From positions 45,581 through 109,580 of the IMG/VR virus record IMGVR_UViG_3300032241_000811: a stretch of DNA of 64,000 bases; one strand, given 5' to 3'. The DNA comes from a virus. The position numbers and the translations under genes were made by a program. Position 1 is the first letter of the stretch. The number at the start of each line of letters is the position of its first letter. This document shows, in pieces, positions 41,009 to 48,816 of this stretch. The notes below the pieces were generated by a model that did no database searches, was not told the origin of the DNA, and saw only the letters and a list, made by a program, of their open reading frames with translations.

Positions 41009-41653
41009 CTAAAGTTTTGAGACGTAACTCTTGAAAATTCTGAGTGCAACATCTTCAATTTCTGATTGGCTAGCTTCTTTTAGCATCTGACGAGCGCGTT
41101 CCTGATGAACCGGTGTCCAACCTTGGTTGGTCATGATCCATTCAGTGCCTTCCATAATACCATGCACAAATGCGTCAGGTGCAGAAGGATCAGCAACAAT
41201 GTCTGCTGCTGTAGCCAAATGAAAATCGTCTTGGACAAGTTGATAGCCATTCTGCGGCTTCAGAGACCCTACGCCTCTAGTGCTAACACCTAGGCTAGCA
41301 CCACCATCCAACAAACTCTTTACAATCTTACCATTTGGAGTATCTAATATCTTGGCTTTACCGACGAAGTTGTTACCTTCGGGAGTCAAGTCTACAATCA
41401 TATGCGACACACGGTCGAGATTGATTGTGGGTGAATCTGGGTGTCCAAGTTCACCAAATGCTCTGTTCTTTTGAACATAATCTTTATTATAGCGTTCTAC
41501 TTCTTTTTGTAGAACGTGTCTTGGGTATACACGGCCATTGCGGTTCTTCTTTTCGGCTTGAATGAAGATACCATGAATGAAATGTTCCTTCTTACCGTTT
41601 CTTTCCTCGGTAAGATACTTCACATCTAAAACTTCTTCTTTTATCAGCTTCAT
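41009..41653 (-). CDS. 21: Prohead protease gp21
   Basis: The 214-residue serine protease of the herpesvirus-like assembly class has GELGHPD with H71 and LGVSTRGVGS with S124, plus the start MKLIKEEVLDVKYL and KNRNGRVYPRHVL. It cleaves gp23, scaffold and packaged proteins after L/I-x-E sites. Length equals T4 (212). The LNE/S motif occurs in gp23 and in the ADP-ribosyltransferase-like protein nearby. Confidence 0.96.
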   Translation of the reverse strand: MKLIKEEVLDVKYLTEERNGKKEHFIHGIFIQAEKKNRNGRVYPRHVLQKEVERYNKDYVQKNRAFGELGHPDSPTINLDRVSHMIVDLTPEGNNFVGKAKILDTPNGKIVKSLLDGGASLGVSTRGVGSLKPQNGYQLVQDDFHLATAADIVADPSAPDAFVHGIMEGTEWIMTNQGWTPVHQERARQMLKEASQSEIEDVALRIFKSYVSKL

Positions 41654-41672
41654 TTCTTCTATCTCTTTCTTA

Positions 41673-41990
41673 TTACTTTAGACCCATTGCGTGTCTTCTG
41701 CGAATGGAACGAGCCCTTTTCATTAGTATTCTTCTCATCTTTGATCTGCGTTTGATCTTGCCTCTGCGTTGCCCCATTTTACGATGGCGTCTTTCAGCAA
41801 AAGACATTCTCTTCAATCTATTATGAACCAACTTGAAACCAGGAACATTAGAGACACGTTTACGTCTCTGCACTTTACCATTTCTAATACGGGCGCGAAT
41901 GACCTTTATTCTTGGCCCTTTAGACTTGGTATAGGCTTCAGATATGATTTCATCAATCTGTTCCTCAGTTAGTTCGTCTAGCAATCCCAT
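41673..41990 (-). CDS. Highly basic prohead/head core-type protein
   Basis: Start at MGLLDELTEEQIDE (41990); the longer frame is unlikely. Of 105 residues, the first 30 are acidic and the rest is extremely arginine/lysine-rich (KRRSKMRRILMKRARSIRRR). Placed just upstream of gp21, it may be a DNA-binding internal head protein comparable in size to T4 gp67. The family is not firm. Confidence 0.6.
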   Translation of the reverse strand: MGLLDELTEEQIDEIISEAYTKSKGPRIKVIRARIRNGKVQRRKRVSNVPGFKLVHNRLKRMSFAERRHRKMGQRRGKIKRRSKMRRILMKRARSIRRRHAMGLK

Positions 41991-42742
41991 GCTCTGCGTG
42001 ACCAATAGTTTGCTTTTGTCTTGTCAGTCAGATTACCCTGCCCAGAAGAACGCGCACAATATGAACGCTTTCTTGCTGGCTGATCTTTCTTGATGCTTAG
42101 TGTCTTGTCACCAAAGTTGACCTTCTTGACATTACCAGTTGAAGAGTCCTTGACATAGACTTTTGACTTCTTGACATCACCCTTCATAGGTTTGTTCAAA
42201 GGAACTTCACGACCCTGATACTTTGCTTCATTCATTGCGCATGGGCACTTGCCGCTCATGCACTCATTCATTTCCAGTTGCTCTTTGATTGAACGCTTTG
42301 CATCTTCACCATATGTTGCTGAGCCAAGACCTGCTTGTTCGTTACGTGCAGCCCAGATGTTGTCAACCATATTAGGATACTTGCGCCCAGCACGAGCAGC
42401 ACGAGCCTTTGCTTTTGCTTTATCAGATGGAGAAAGCTTCTTGTGGTCTTTTACAGGATTTGGCTTGTCCCAGACTGGCTTATCTTCTTTAAGCTTTTCA
42501 TGGTCCATTATACCTTCATCATCTTCTGTGATGCCTGCACGAACTTTAGAAGCAGCAGTAGGATATCTCTTGTGCATCTGCTGTCGTTCGGTTTCTTCAT
42601 TGACGAACATCTTTGCAGACAAAGCTTTTTTCATTTCAACCAATTTCTTGGCTGCAATGTCAGCTATGTTCTGCTCAAACAACTTAGAAGCAGAATCGTA
42701 ATTTTTTTCCAAAACACTCTTGATGAAAGTCTTGTTTGTCAT
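41978..42742 (-). CDS. Head-region protein with conserved KKVNFGDKTLSIKKDQPARK C-terminus
   Basis: The 254-residue protein has a helical N-part (KSVLEKNYDSASKLFEQNIA), a basic middle (SDKAKAKARAARAGRKYPN) and a C-terminal domain with KVNFGDKTLSIKKDQPARKR and YCARSSGQGNLTDKTKANYW. Similar C-termini are seen in virion-region proteins of marine T4-like phages. The order in the prohead block suggests a core or packaged protein. Two cysteine-rich spots (MSGKCPCAM) are unusual. Function unknown. Confidence 0.65.
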   Translation of the reverse strand: MTNKTFIKSVLEKNYDSASKLFEQNIADIAAKKLVEMKKALSAKMFVNEETERQQMHKRYPTAASKVRAGITEDDEGIMDHEKLKEDKPVWDKPNPVKDHKKLSPSDKAKAKARAARAGRKYPNMVDNIWAARNEQAGLGSATYGEDAKRSIKEQLEMNECMSGKCPCAMNEAKYQGREVPLNKPMKGDVKKSKVYVKDSSTGNVKKVNFGDKTLSIKKDQPARKRSYCARSSGQGNLTDKTKANYWSRRAWDC

Positions 42743-42745
42743 GGC

Positions 42746-43237
42746 TTAGGTTACTCTATTGAATGCATATGGATCAGCAGTTTGACCAGCATCATAGTCT
42801 CTTGAATCTTTTTTAAGTTCAAGGAATATTGTTGCAAAGTCGCCATTTGACATGCTTGATGTAGTGATAAGAATAGTTCCGTCTGTATTTGCTTCATTAT
42901 TCCACATTACAGCGCCATCGCCCATGCTTTGAAAATCGTAGTCAAAAGAACCGGCGCCTGCTGTGAAGATTTCAGTGTTGCTATCTCCATCCCACTGTAA
43001 CTTGAGCGCACCATTACCTGTAATATTACCAAAGGCGCGCTTGACTGCTGTTCTATAAACGCTTTTTGGATGAGTATTGGTTTTCATGATATATCCATTT
43101 GCGTTCAGTGCATAAGCAAGTGTAGACACATTGACAAGCACTTCGTTTGTGTTTTGTGAACCACTGCCTAGAATAACATATTTGAGCAATGCTCTCTTAT
43201 TGCTATCAACTAATCTTTGTTCTTTTATCGTTGCCAT
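42746..43237 (-). CDS. Probable virion protein, beta-rich
   Basis: The 163-residue protein begins MATIKEQRLVDSNKRALLKY and alternates short hydrophobic and polar strands with many N, G, T and S. There is no signal or coiled coil. It lies between head proteins, so a capsid decoration or structural role is inferred. No family is recognised. Confidence 0.6.
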   Translation of the reverse strand: MATIKEQRLVDSNKRALLKYVILGSGSQNTNEVLVNVSTLAYALNANGYIMKTNTHPKSVYRTAVKRAFGNITGNGALKLQWDGDSNTEIFTAGAGSFDYDFQSMGDGAVMWNNEANTDGTILITTSSMSNGDFATIFLELKKDSRDYDAGQTADPYAFNRVT

Positions 43238-43241
43238 CTTT

Positions 43242-45248
43242 TTAATACCTTACTGCAAAATTTAGTATCTTGTTGAAAGAAGAGGCACTTTCATTAAGCA
43301 TTGTTTCCATCTTCTTTTTGTTTGTCTTGTTCATGGATTCGTGAACTGTAACAAGTTTTCTAGCTACTGTGTTATTTATTTTAATCTGCTGTTCACCGAA
43401 TTGAACTGTGCTTTCATTCAGATTATTATAGACAATATTCTTGATTGTCTTATAGACATTTTCTTGAACCGGAAACATAGCCTGGGATGCTTTCAGATTT
43501 ACTTGTCGTTCGCGTTCTGCTCTTGCAGCATCCGTACGCGCATCTGTTGGACCAACATATTGTGGTTGTGCGCGCCCTGCTGCTGTAAATTGATAGTCTT
43601 GTCTTTCTGTTCCTGGAACACTTGAGCCTGTGCTTGAGCCTGATTGACCTCCACCAGATCCTCCGCCGCCCAATGCTGTATCCAAAGCTTTATACTTTGC
43701 ATAGTTTTTCAAGAAGTTCTTTGCTCTTGCAAGGTTACTCAATTTTTGCCCGGCTGCAACTTCCGCTTCTGGATTCGCCGGACTTCTAACATTAAGGATA
43801 TCGCTCTCTGCGGCGGCTTTCCCGGCATCTGATGCTGCTTTTTCTGTTCCTGTAACGGCAGCGTTTTCTGCATCAGTTGCAACAGACAAAGCTTTTTCAC
43901 CGCCTGCGGCTGCTGCCTCTTCTGGAGCCGCCGCGGTACCTGCACCTAAAACTTCAGGCGCTGCCGCAGCCAATGCCGCAGCGCCGGCTGCGGTAAGAGC
44001 CGCGCCCGCTGGCGATGACATAAATGGATGTTGTTGTTTTGCTTGTGCATCATATGCCCTTTGTTTTGCCAACTCTTGTGCATATGATGTTTTTTGGCCA
44101 AGCACTTTATTTACAGCATAGTTTCCCCCTGCTGCAATATAATCTCCGCCCATATAGTTGGCAAGATTTCTCACACCGGCATCAACAGTGTCTAACACAC
44201 CTTCATCAATCTGGTTCTCTGAAATACCTACACCATGAAACTCTGGTGTTACAGAAGGGGATGGAGCAGGTGTGGTAGGACCAGCTTTAGGTTTCATTAC
44301 TGGTTTTCTAGGAACTGTCGGACCCGTCAGCCCCAGCTTTGCTTTTTGTCTGTTTGCATATGAGCCTGGTAACTTTTCAACAGCAGCGGCAAGAGCAGAA
44401 GAAACTGGTCCCATGCCTGCCTTTTGACGGTATTGTGATACTCTTTGTGCAAACGATCCAGCAACATCTGATACACCTCTTTTGATTTGCTTTTGTGTAT
44501 CAGAACCCATTGACTTTGAAACGCCTGCACCAACTTTACCTAGTGCCTTGGAGAGTGGCGATCTTCTCGCGGAAGCATCATCACCCTTTTCCATACTCTT
44601 TGCGAGAAGCCTTGCATAGACTTGCTTTTTTCTTTCATTGGAAGCTTCTGGAGCAGAGAATAGCCCGCCTGTTCTGGGCTTATTCATTCGTGACTTGTTC
44701 TTTTGTGTATAATAATAATCATCATCATTCATATCTTTCTTAGCTTCGTGCAGAGAATGTGTTGATGTCTGAATGCCAGTAAATGGAATGGTCACATACT
44801 TGTCAAGTGCTTGTGAGTAATACAGCACAACTTTTTGATTATCAGGGAACACACGAATCGCCTTTCTCTTCAGAATAATAACAGAAGGAATGTTCTTATC
44901 CTTTGGCATAGCCTTGTCTGCACGAGGATCAGCCTTGGATAAAAAGTCTGGAGTAGTTTCTTCCTTCAATCCAGATACTTTTTCTTTAGTTACTGACTGT
45001 CTGATCTTCTGATAAATCTGTGGTGAATCCAATACCTCAGACATCAAAGCATCCAATAGAGAGATTAGCATACGCTTGTCTTGAGGTGTCATACTATCAA
45101 CACCCTTTTCCAATGCTCGTTTCAGAGCAGGAAGTTTCTTTGCATCAAACAGACCAGCACGAACCAGGGTGGTAAGTTTACTTTCTTCCTTATCCCCTTT
45201 GTGTGTGATAGAGTCGTATTCTTCTCTAATCTGTTTGATGTTGCGCAT
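43242..45248 (-). CDS. Large prohead-region protein with Ala/Gly-rich middle
   Basis: The 668-residue protein has a charged N-terminal domain (1-160), a long basic, then Ala/Pro/Gly/Gln-rich low-complexity region (about 160-580) and a C-terminal block with QIKINNTVARKLVTVHESM and KKKMETMLNESASSF. That block recurs in structural proteins of marine T4-like phages. It contains several LNE and L/I-x-E sites that gp21 could cut, including LNES twice near the end. It may be a scaffold-associated or packaged protein. Function unknown. Confidence 0.6.
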   Translation of the reverse strand: MRNIKQIREEYDSITHKGDKEESKLTTLVRAGLFDAKKLPALKRALEKGVDSMTPQDKRMLISLLDALMSEVLDSPQIYQKIRQSVTKEKVSGLKEETTPDFLSKADPRADKAMPKDKNIPSVIILKRKAIRVFPDNQKVVLYYSQALDKYVTIPFTGIQTSTHSLHEAKKDMNDDDYYYTQKNKSRMNKPRTGGLFSAPEASNERKKQVYARLLAKSMEKGDDASARRSPLSKALGKVGAGVSKSMGSDTQKQIKRGVSDVAGSFAQRVSQYRQKAGMGPVSSALAAAVEKLPGSYANRQKAKLGLTGPTVPRKPVMKPKAGPTTPAPSPSVTPEFHGVGISENQIDEGVLDTVDAGVRNLANYMGGDYIAAGGNYAVNKVLGQKTSYAQELAKQRAYDAQAKQQHPFMSSPAGAALTAAGAAALAAAAPEVLGAGTAAAPEEAAAAGGEKALSVATDAENAAVTGTEKAASDAGKAAAESDILNVRSPANPEAEVAAGQKLSNLARAKNFLKNYAKYKALDTALGGGGSGGGQSGSSTGSSVPGTERQDYQFTAAGRAQPQYVGPTDARTDAARAERERQVNLKASQAMFPVQENVYKTIKNIVYNNLNESTVQFGEQQIKINNTVARKLVTVHESMNKTNKKKMETMLNESASSFNKILNFAVRY

Positions 45249-45254
45249 GATATA

Positions 45255-45419
45255 TTACTTGTTTGTCTTTTGTGCAAAGTAGCTTTGAGCGACCTGAATC
45301 TTGCGTTCTTCAAGATTTACCACTGCCTTTTCTGTCAAAGCAGAAGAAAGGTTCTTGCGCATTTCATCAAGGTTGCCCTCAAGAATGTTATTCAATGCTT
45401 TCTTGATAGTTGTTGTCAT
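45255..45419 (-). CDS. Small prohead core protein, gp68-like
   Basis: A 54-residue gene with ATG at 45419 and GGAG nine bases upstream; stop TAA at 45257-45255. The protein MTTTIKKALNNILEGNLDEM followed by RKNLSSALTEKAVVNLEERK is an amphipathic helix protein. T4 gp67/gp68 and cyanophage counterparts are small helical core proteins with a similar ILEGN...LEERK layout, as I recall. Position between 20 and 21 supports it. AATAAATA lies upstream. Confidence 0.65.
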   Translation of the reverse strand: MTTTIKKALNNILEGNLDEMRKNLSSALTEKAVVNLEERKIQVAQSYFAQKTNK

Positions 45420-45449
45420 CTTTGTTTACTCCAAATGGTATTGTATTTA

Positions 45450-46397
45450 TTATACATCTTCAATTAGCACGCCGCGAATCAATGCGACTGTCAAGCCTTG
45501 ATCTCTACCCAAAACAGAACTGTCAACCATATCAGGACCGGACAGTATTTCCACTTTGGCGCCTCTTGGCAATAGAGTTTCCATGCTGTTGTTTACCTTG
45601 TTTGTAGTCAAGCCTGAAACATAGATTGCCTGTTGTCCCTTTTGAACTTCAAGCTGCAATATAGTTTTGGGTGCTTGTGGGTCTTGTGAAACCTCATTAT
45701 AGACATCAAGCAGATTATGATAATCCAATGTTGTTGAAGCATAACCTCTGAACTGGTAAACACTACCAGCTTTTAGCTTTGTTGCATCATATCTATCTGA
45801 TAGACCTACATACGTGGGATAATCAAATGGTGCTGATGTACCTTGAAATGCAGCATCAAGAGTATCAACAATGGCACCAATCTGTTGTGCATCATCAGGT
45901 GTCTGTGTAGCATCAATACCCTTATAAAGGAAGGAGTTGACTGGACCAAAAGATGTGTTGACAAAATTCTGTATGGCACTCAACTCATCGCTGCTGAATA
46001 GCCCGTTATTATAGTATTGTGACAATGCATTATGGATTTGATCAGCTTCCTGAGCCTGCTGCATTGTCATTGCAGAATCAATCTTCTGTTGCTTGTTTAC
46101 AACCTTACTGGCCTTATTGATTTGAACAGCAGCTTTTTTGTTTATCTCTGGGTCTTTGTCAGGCTTTGCCATCAGATTGGCAGAAGCATTAGCCACTTCT
46201 TGTTTACCCTTGTAAGGAACAAGCTTGTTGTTTTGAACGGTATAAGTAACTTTTCCAGTAGAATCTGAATATCGCCCAAATCCAACATAAGTCAGATTGA
46301 GTTTCTTTGCTTCTTTAGCAGCCTCAGACGAAGGTTCAGTCTGTGCTGATGCAGCAAGGGATTCGTTGAGATAATCTTTGTATTTCTTTATAGCCAT
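45450..46397 (-). CDS. Putative ADP-ribosyltransferase with capsid-targeting leader (Alt-like)
   Basis: The 315-residue protein starts MAIKKYKDYLNESL; KxYKDYLNE/S resembles the leader of T4 internal proteins and Alt (KTYQEFIAE/A) and carries the gp21 site LNE/S at 10-13. The C-terminal half has the order of a mono-ADP-ribosyltransferase: helices, GYASTTLD (219-225, STT in place of STS), LQLEVQKGQQAIYV, and METLLPRGAKVEIL with E273. The catalytic arginine position (PTYVGLSD, about 194-201) has V197 instead of R, and the ExE pair is SME. So it may be altered in specificity or inactive. Its place in the head genes implies packaging and injection. Confidence 0.65.
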   Translation of the reverse strand: MAIKKYKDYLNESLAASAQTEPSSEAAKEAKKLNLTYVGFGRYSDSTGKVTYTVQNNKLVPYKGKQEVANASANLMAKPDKDPEINKKAAVQINKASKVVNKQQKIDSAMTMQQAQEADQIHNALSQYYNNGLFSSDELSAIQNFVNTSFGPVNSFLYKGIDATQTPDDAQQIGAIVDTLDAAFQGTSAPFDYPTYVGLSDRYDATKLKAGSVYQFRGYASTTLDYHNLLDVYNEVSQDPQAPKTILQLEVQKGQQAIYVSGLTTNKVNNSMETLLPRGAKVEILSGPDMVDSSVLGRDQGLTVALIRGVLIEDV

Positions 46398-46399
46398 TA

Positions 46400-48103
46400 T
46401 TATACCAACTCCAATGAATCATTTATAAATCTCATGTTGGAACTGTCAAACAAAGGATCTTCATTCATCTTGTTGCTGCCATCTTTTATGTTAGGTGGAG
46501 CGCCCTGTTGTGCTGATGCTTGTTCTTCTCCAGGTGTAGGAGGAACTTGATTGACAGGCATTTGTGGATCAGCTTGTTCTATAGGATTGCCATTGGCATC
46601 TGTCTGTATTGGATTGCCATTCTCATCTGTCGGCTGGCTCTGTGCAGCCTCCATAGTCATCTCTTCTTGTAGTTTTTCAATTTCTTCATCGTCAAGCTGT
46701 AGAATATTGTGGCGAACCCAAGCCATTGAATAGTAACGACCAACATAAGGATCAACCATCTGCAAAACGGACATACGGTTTAAAAGTAATTCTGATTCTT
46801 TCAGTTCGGTAAAGTTGTTGTCTTTCTTGAAGTCATAATAGATGTCTTCCTTGAAAGCTTTCCATTCTTCTTCTGTACAGACTTTCTTGAGGACAAGCTG
46901 GACACGCATCACATCATCAAAGAGTGTTGAGAACTTGTTTCTCAGACGATTGACAAACTTAGAAAACTTCAGTTCGTCTCTGGTGATTTCTGTGCTGCGC
47001 CCTAATGAGAAGCCTTGCTGTGGTTCAAGTCTTGAGACTGGAACACTCAAAGCCTTATACAGCTTCTTTTCAAAATACTTTACATCTTCCAACTCACCCA
47101 GGTTCATACCGCCAGGCAGAGTTGTGATTTCAGTACCTTTACCACCTTCACGGCGAGGCAACCAGAAATCTTCAAGCATGGACAAATGCTTTCTGTCATC
47201 CTTGATTTCACCTGTGTTGCTGTCATATACAAGCTTGTTACGATACTTGACCATCACATCTCGCAGGTATTGTTCAGCTTTGATTGTTGGCATGTTACCA
47301 ACGTCAATATAGAATACACGGCGTTCTGGTGCGCGAGACAGTCTGTAGATAACTGTAGCATCTTCAACCATACGTAACTGGTTGAGCGGCTTGATAGCCT
47401 TGTGCAGATATGAGAGAACCATTGCTCTCTTGGAGTCCATCAGACCTGAGTTGACATTTACAACAGCGTCAATAGCAATCTTGGTGCCCAACTGAGAGTG
47501 AGCGCCAATCATACCTCTTTCATTGTAGAGGTAGTATTCTTTCATTGCTTTGATGATTTCCATACCGCTGTTTGGATCTTTTGCCTTTTGCACTTCGCGG
47601 ATTTTGCGAATACGGCGCGGGTCAATATATCTGAGTTCTTGAATGCCTTTGTTAGGAGACTTTTCATCTATAACGACATGATAGAATAATCTTCCATCAA
47701 CATACCATCTGCGAAAGAGTTCATGCCCCATGTTGCCAAAGTCCAATAGCTTTAGGACAACATCAAATTCATCTCTGATTCTTTTCTTGATTGCGTCTGG
47801 CTGATTGAGTTCATCCGTGACGATCTTGACGCCTTGTTCTTCATCGTCATTGACAATAGCTTCATTTACGATTTCATCCACAGCAGTTTCAAGTTCGGGC
47901 TGCATGGACATTTCACGATAGCGAGTGATAAGTTCTATTTCGTTTCGGACAACGCCGTCTAAGTCTACATATGTGCCATAGTAGGCACCCGACTGTATGG
48001 TTACGGCACCATCATCGGTTGTCGGCAGTGCGAAAGATTTGTTCTTTTCGTCCTGTTCTAGATTTTTCTTGCGGTTTATCTCAAACCCGAAGATTTGGAC
48101 CAT
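46400..48103 (-). CDS. 20: Portal protein gp20
   Basis: The 567-residue protein has the gp20 core: YYGTYVDLDGVVRNEIELIT, LLDFGNMGHELFRRWYVDGR, YIDPRRIRKIREV, PERRVFYIDVGNMPTIKAEQ and QGFSLGRSTEITRDELKFSK. The dodecameric portal is the head vertex for packaging. Close to T4 in length (524), with a proline/glutamine-rich C-terminal tail. AGGAGTGAG lies upstream of the ATG, after a hairpin. Confidence 0.97.
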   Translation of the reverse strand: MVQIFGFEINRKKNLEQDEKNKSFALPTTDDGAVTIQSGAYYGTYVDLDGVVRNEIELITRYREMSMQPELETAVDEIVNEAIVNDDEEQGVKIVTDELNQPDAIKKRIRDEFDVVLKLLDFGNMGHELFRRWYVDGRLFYHVVIDEKSPNKGIQELRYIDPRRIRKIREVQKAKDPNSGMEIIKAMKEYYLYNERGMIGAHSQLGTKIAIDAVVNVNSGLMDSKRAMVLSYLHKAIKPLNQLRMVEDATVIYRLSRAPERRVFYIDVGNMPTIKAEQYLRDVMVKYRNKLVYDSNTGEIKDDRKHLSMLEDFWLPRREGGKGTEITTLPGGMNLGELEDVKYFEKKLYKALSVPVSRLEPQQGFSLGRSTEITRDELKFSKFVNRLRNKFSTLFDDVMRVQLVLKKVCTEEEWKAFKEDIYYDFKKDNNFTELKESELLLNRMSVLQMVDPYVGRYYSMAWVRHNILQLDDEEIEKLQEEMTMEAAQSQPTDENGNPIQTDANGNPIEQADPQMPVNQVPPTPGEEQASAQQGAPPNIKDGSNKMNEDPLFDSSNMRFINDSLELV

Positions 48104-48122
48104 TTACTCTCACTCCTATGAA

Positions 48123-48156
48123 ATGGAGTGGACATGGGTTGACATATCCACTCCAT
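48123..48156 (-). terminator. Hairpin between gene 19 and gene 20
   Basis: ATGGAGTGGA and TCCACTCCAT form a perfect 10-bp stem with a 14-base loop, 20 bases after the gp19 stop. No T run follows, so it may be an mRNA stabiliser or processing site as well as a weak terminator. Confidence 0.5.
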
Positions 48157-48175
48157 CAGAAAACATTACAATATA

Positions 48176-48766
48176 TTAGCTAGCAAAGTTGGCAATAGTG
48201 ACAGAACTAGATGTAGAATCCGTAGTTGGGTCAATGTCAATAGACTCCCACCATTGATAGCCGAATGTTACAGCAAACTCTTCTATGGTATCGTTTGCAG
48301 CCCAATCAAGATCAATAGGTGATACGTCAATAGGGAAAAGACCAACAAACTTGTATGTCTTGATGACACTGCCATCTTTACCATACTGTGTAACATATGC
48401 GTCCTTCTGATAGTCTGTTGGGCTTGTAAGAGAACGCAAGTTGCCAACGTGTGAATTGAGTTTGCTCATCCACTTTTCAAAAGTATTACGTACCTGGAAG
48501 TTTTCATCATTGATAATAGAAACCGTCCAGTCAGCAAATGATCTATTACCAGAAAACTTCAGTTCGCGTCCAAAGTAGAACAGAGGAACGTGATTGACCA
48601 TTGAACCAGGAAGTTGACCAGTGCGGCACATAAAGTTGAAAGTCACATCGGCGCCAGATGTTGCGCCGATGTTTGTTGTTAGACCTGGAATAGAGCAAGA
48701 GAAAAGATTGGGGCGTGCGCCGTCTCCCGTCATGCGTGATCTAAAGTCTGATACGTTGAATGCCAT
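48176..48766 (-). CDS. 19: Tail tube protein gp19
   Basis: The 196-residue protein has RPNLFSCSIPGL, FMCRTGQLPGSMVNHVPLFY, NRSFADWTVSIINDENF and DLDWAANDTIEEFAVTFGYQ, the T4 gp19 pattern. It polymerises as the inner tail tube. T4 gp19 is 163 residues. AAGGAG and a TATAAATA (48794-48801) lie upstream. Confidence 0.95.
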   Translation of the reverse strand: MAFNVSDFRSRMTGDGARPNLFSCSIPGLTTNIGATSGADVTFNFMCRTGQLPGSMVNHVPLFYFGRELKFSGNRSFADWTVSIINDENFQVRNTFEKWMSKLNSHVGNLRSLTSPTDYQKDAYVTQYGKDGSVIKTYKFVGLFPIDVSPIDLDWAANDTIEEFAVTFGYQWWESIDIDPTTDSTSSSVTIANFAS

Positions 48767-48793
48767 TTTAGTATGAACTCCTTCTTATAATTC

Positions 48794-48801
48794 TATTTAT
48801 A
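48794..48801 (-). promoter_or_regulatory. Late promoter TATAAATA of gene 19
   Basis: Perfect TATAAATA on the minus strand, 28 bases upstream of the gp19 ATG, in the 50-base gap after gp18. Confidence 0.85.
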
Positions 48802-48816
48802 TGCTTTTCTCAACCG

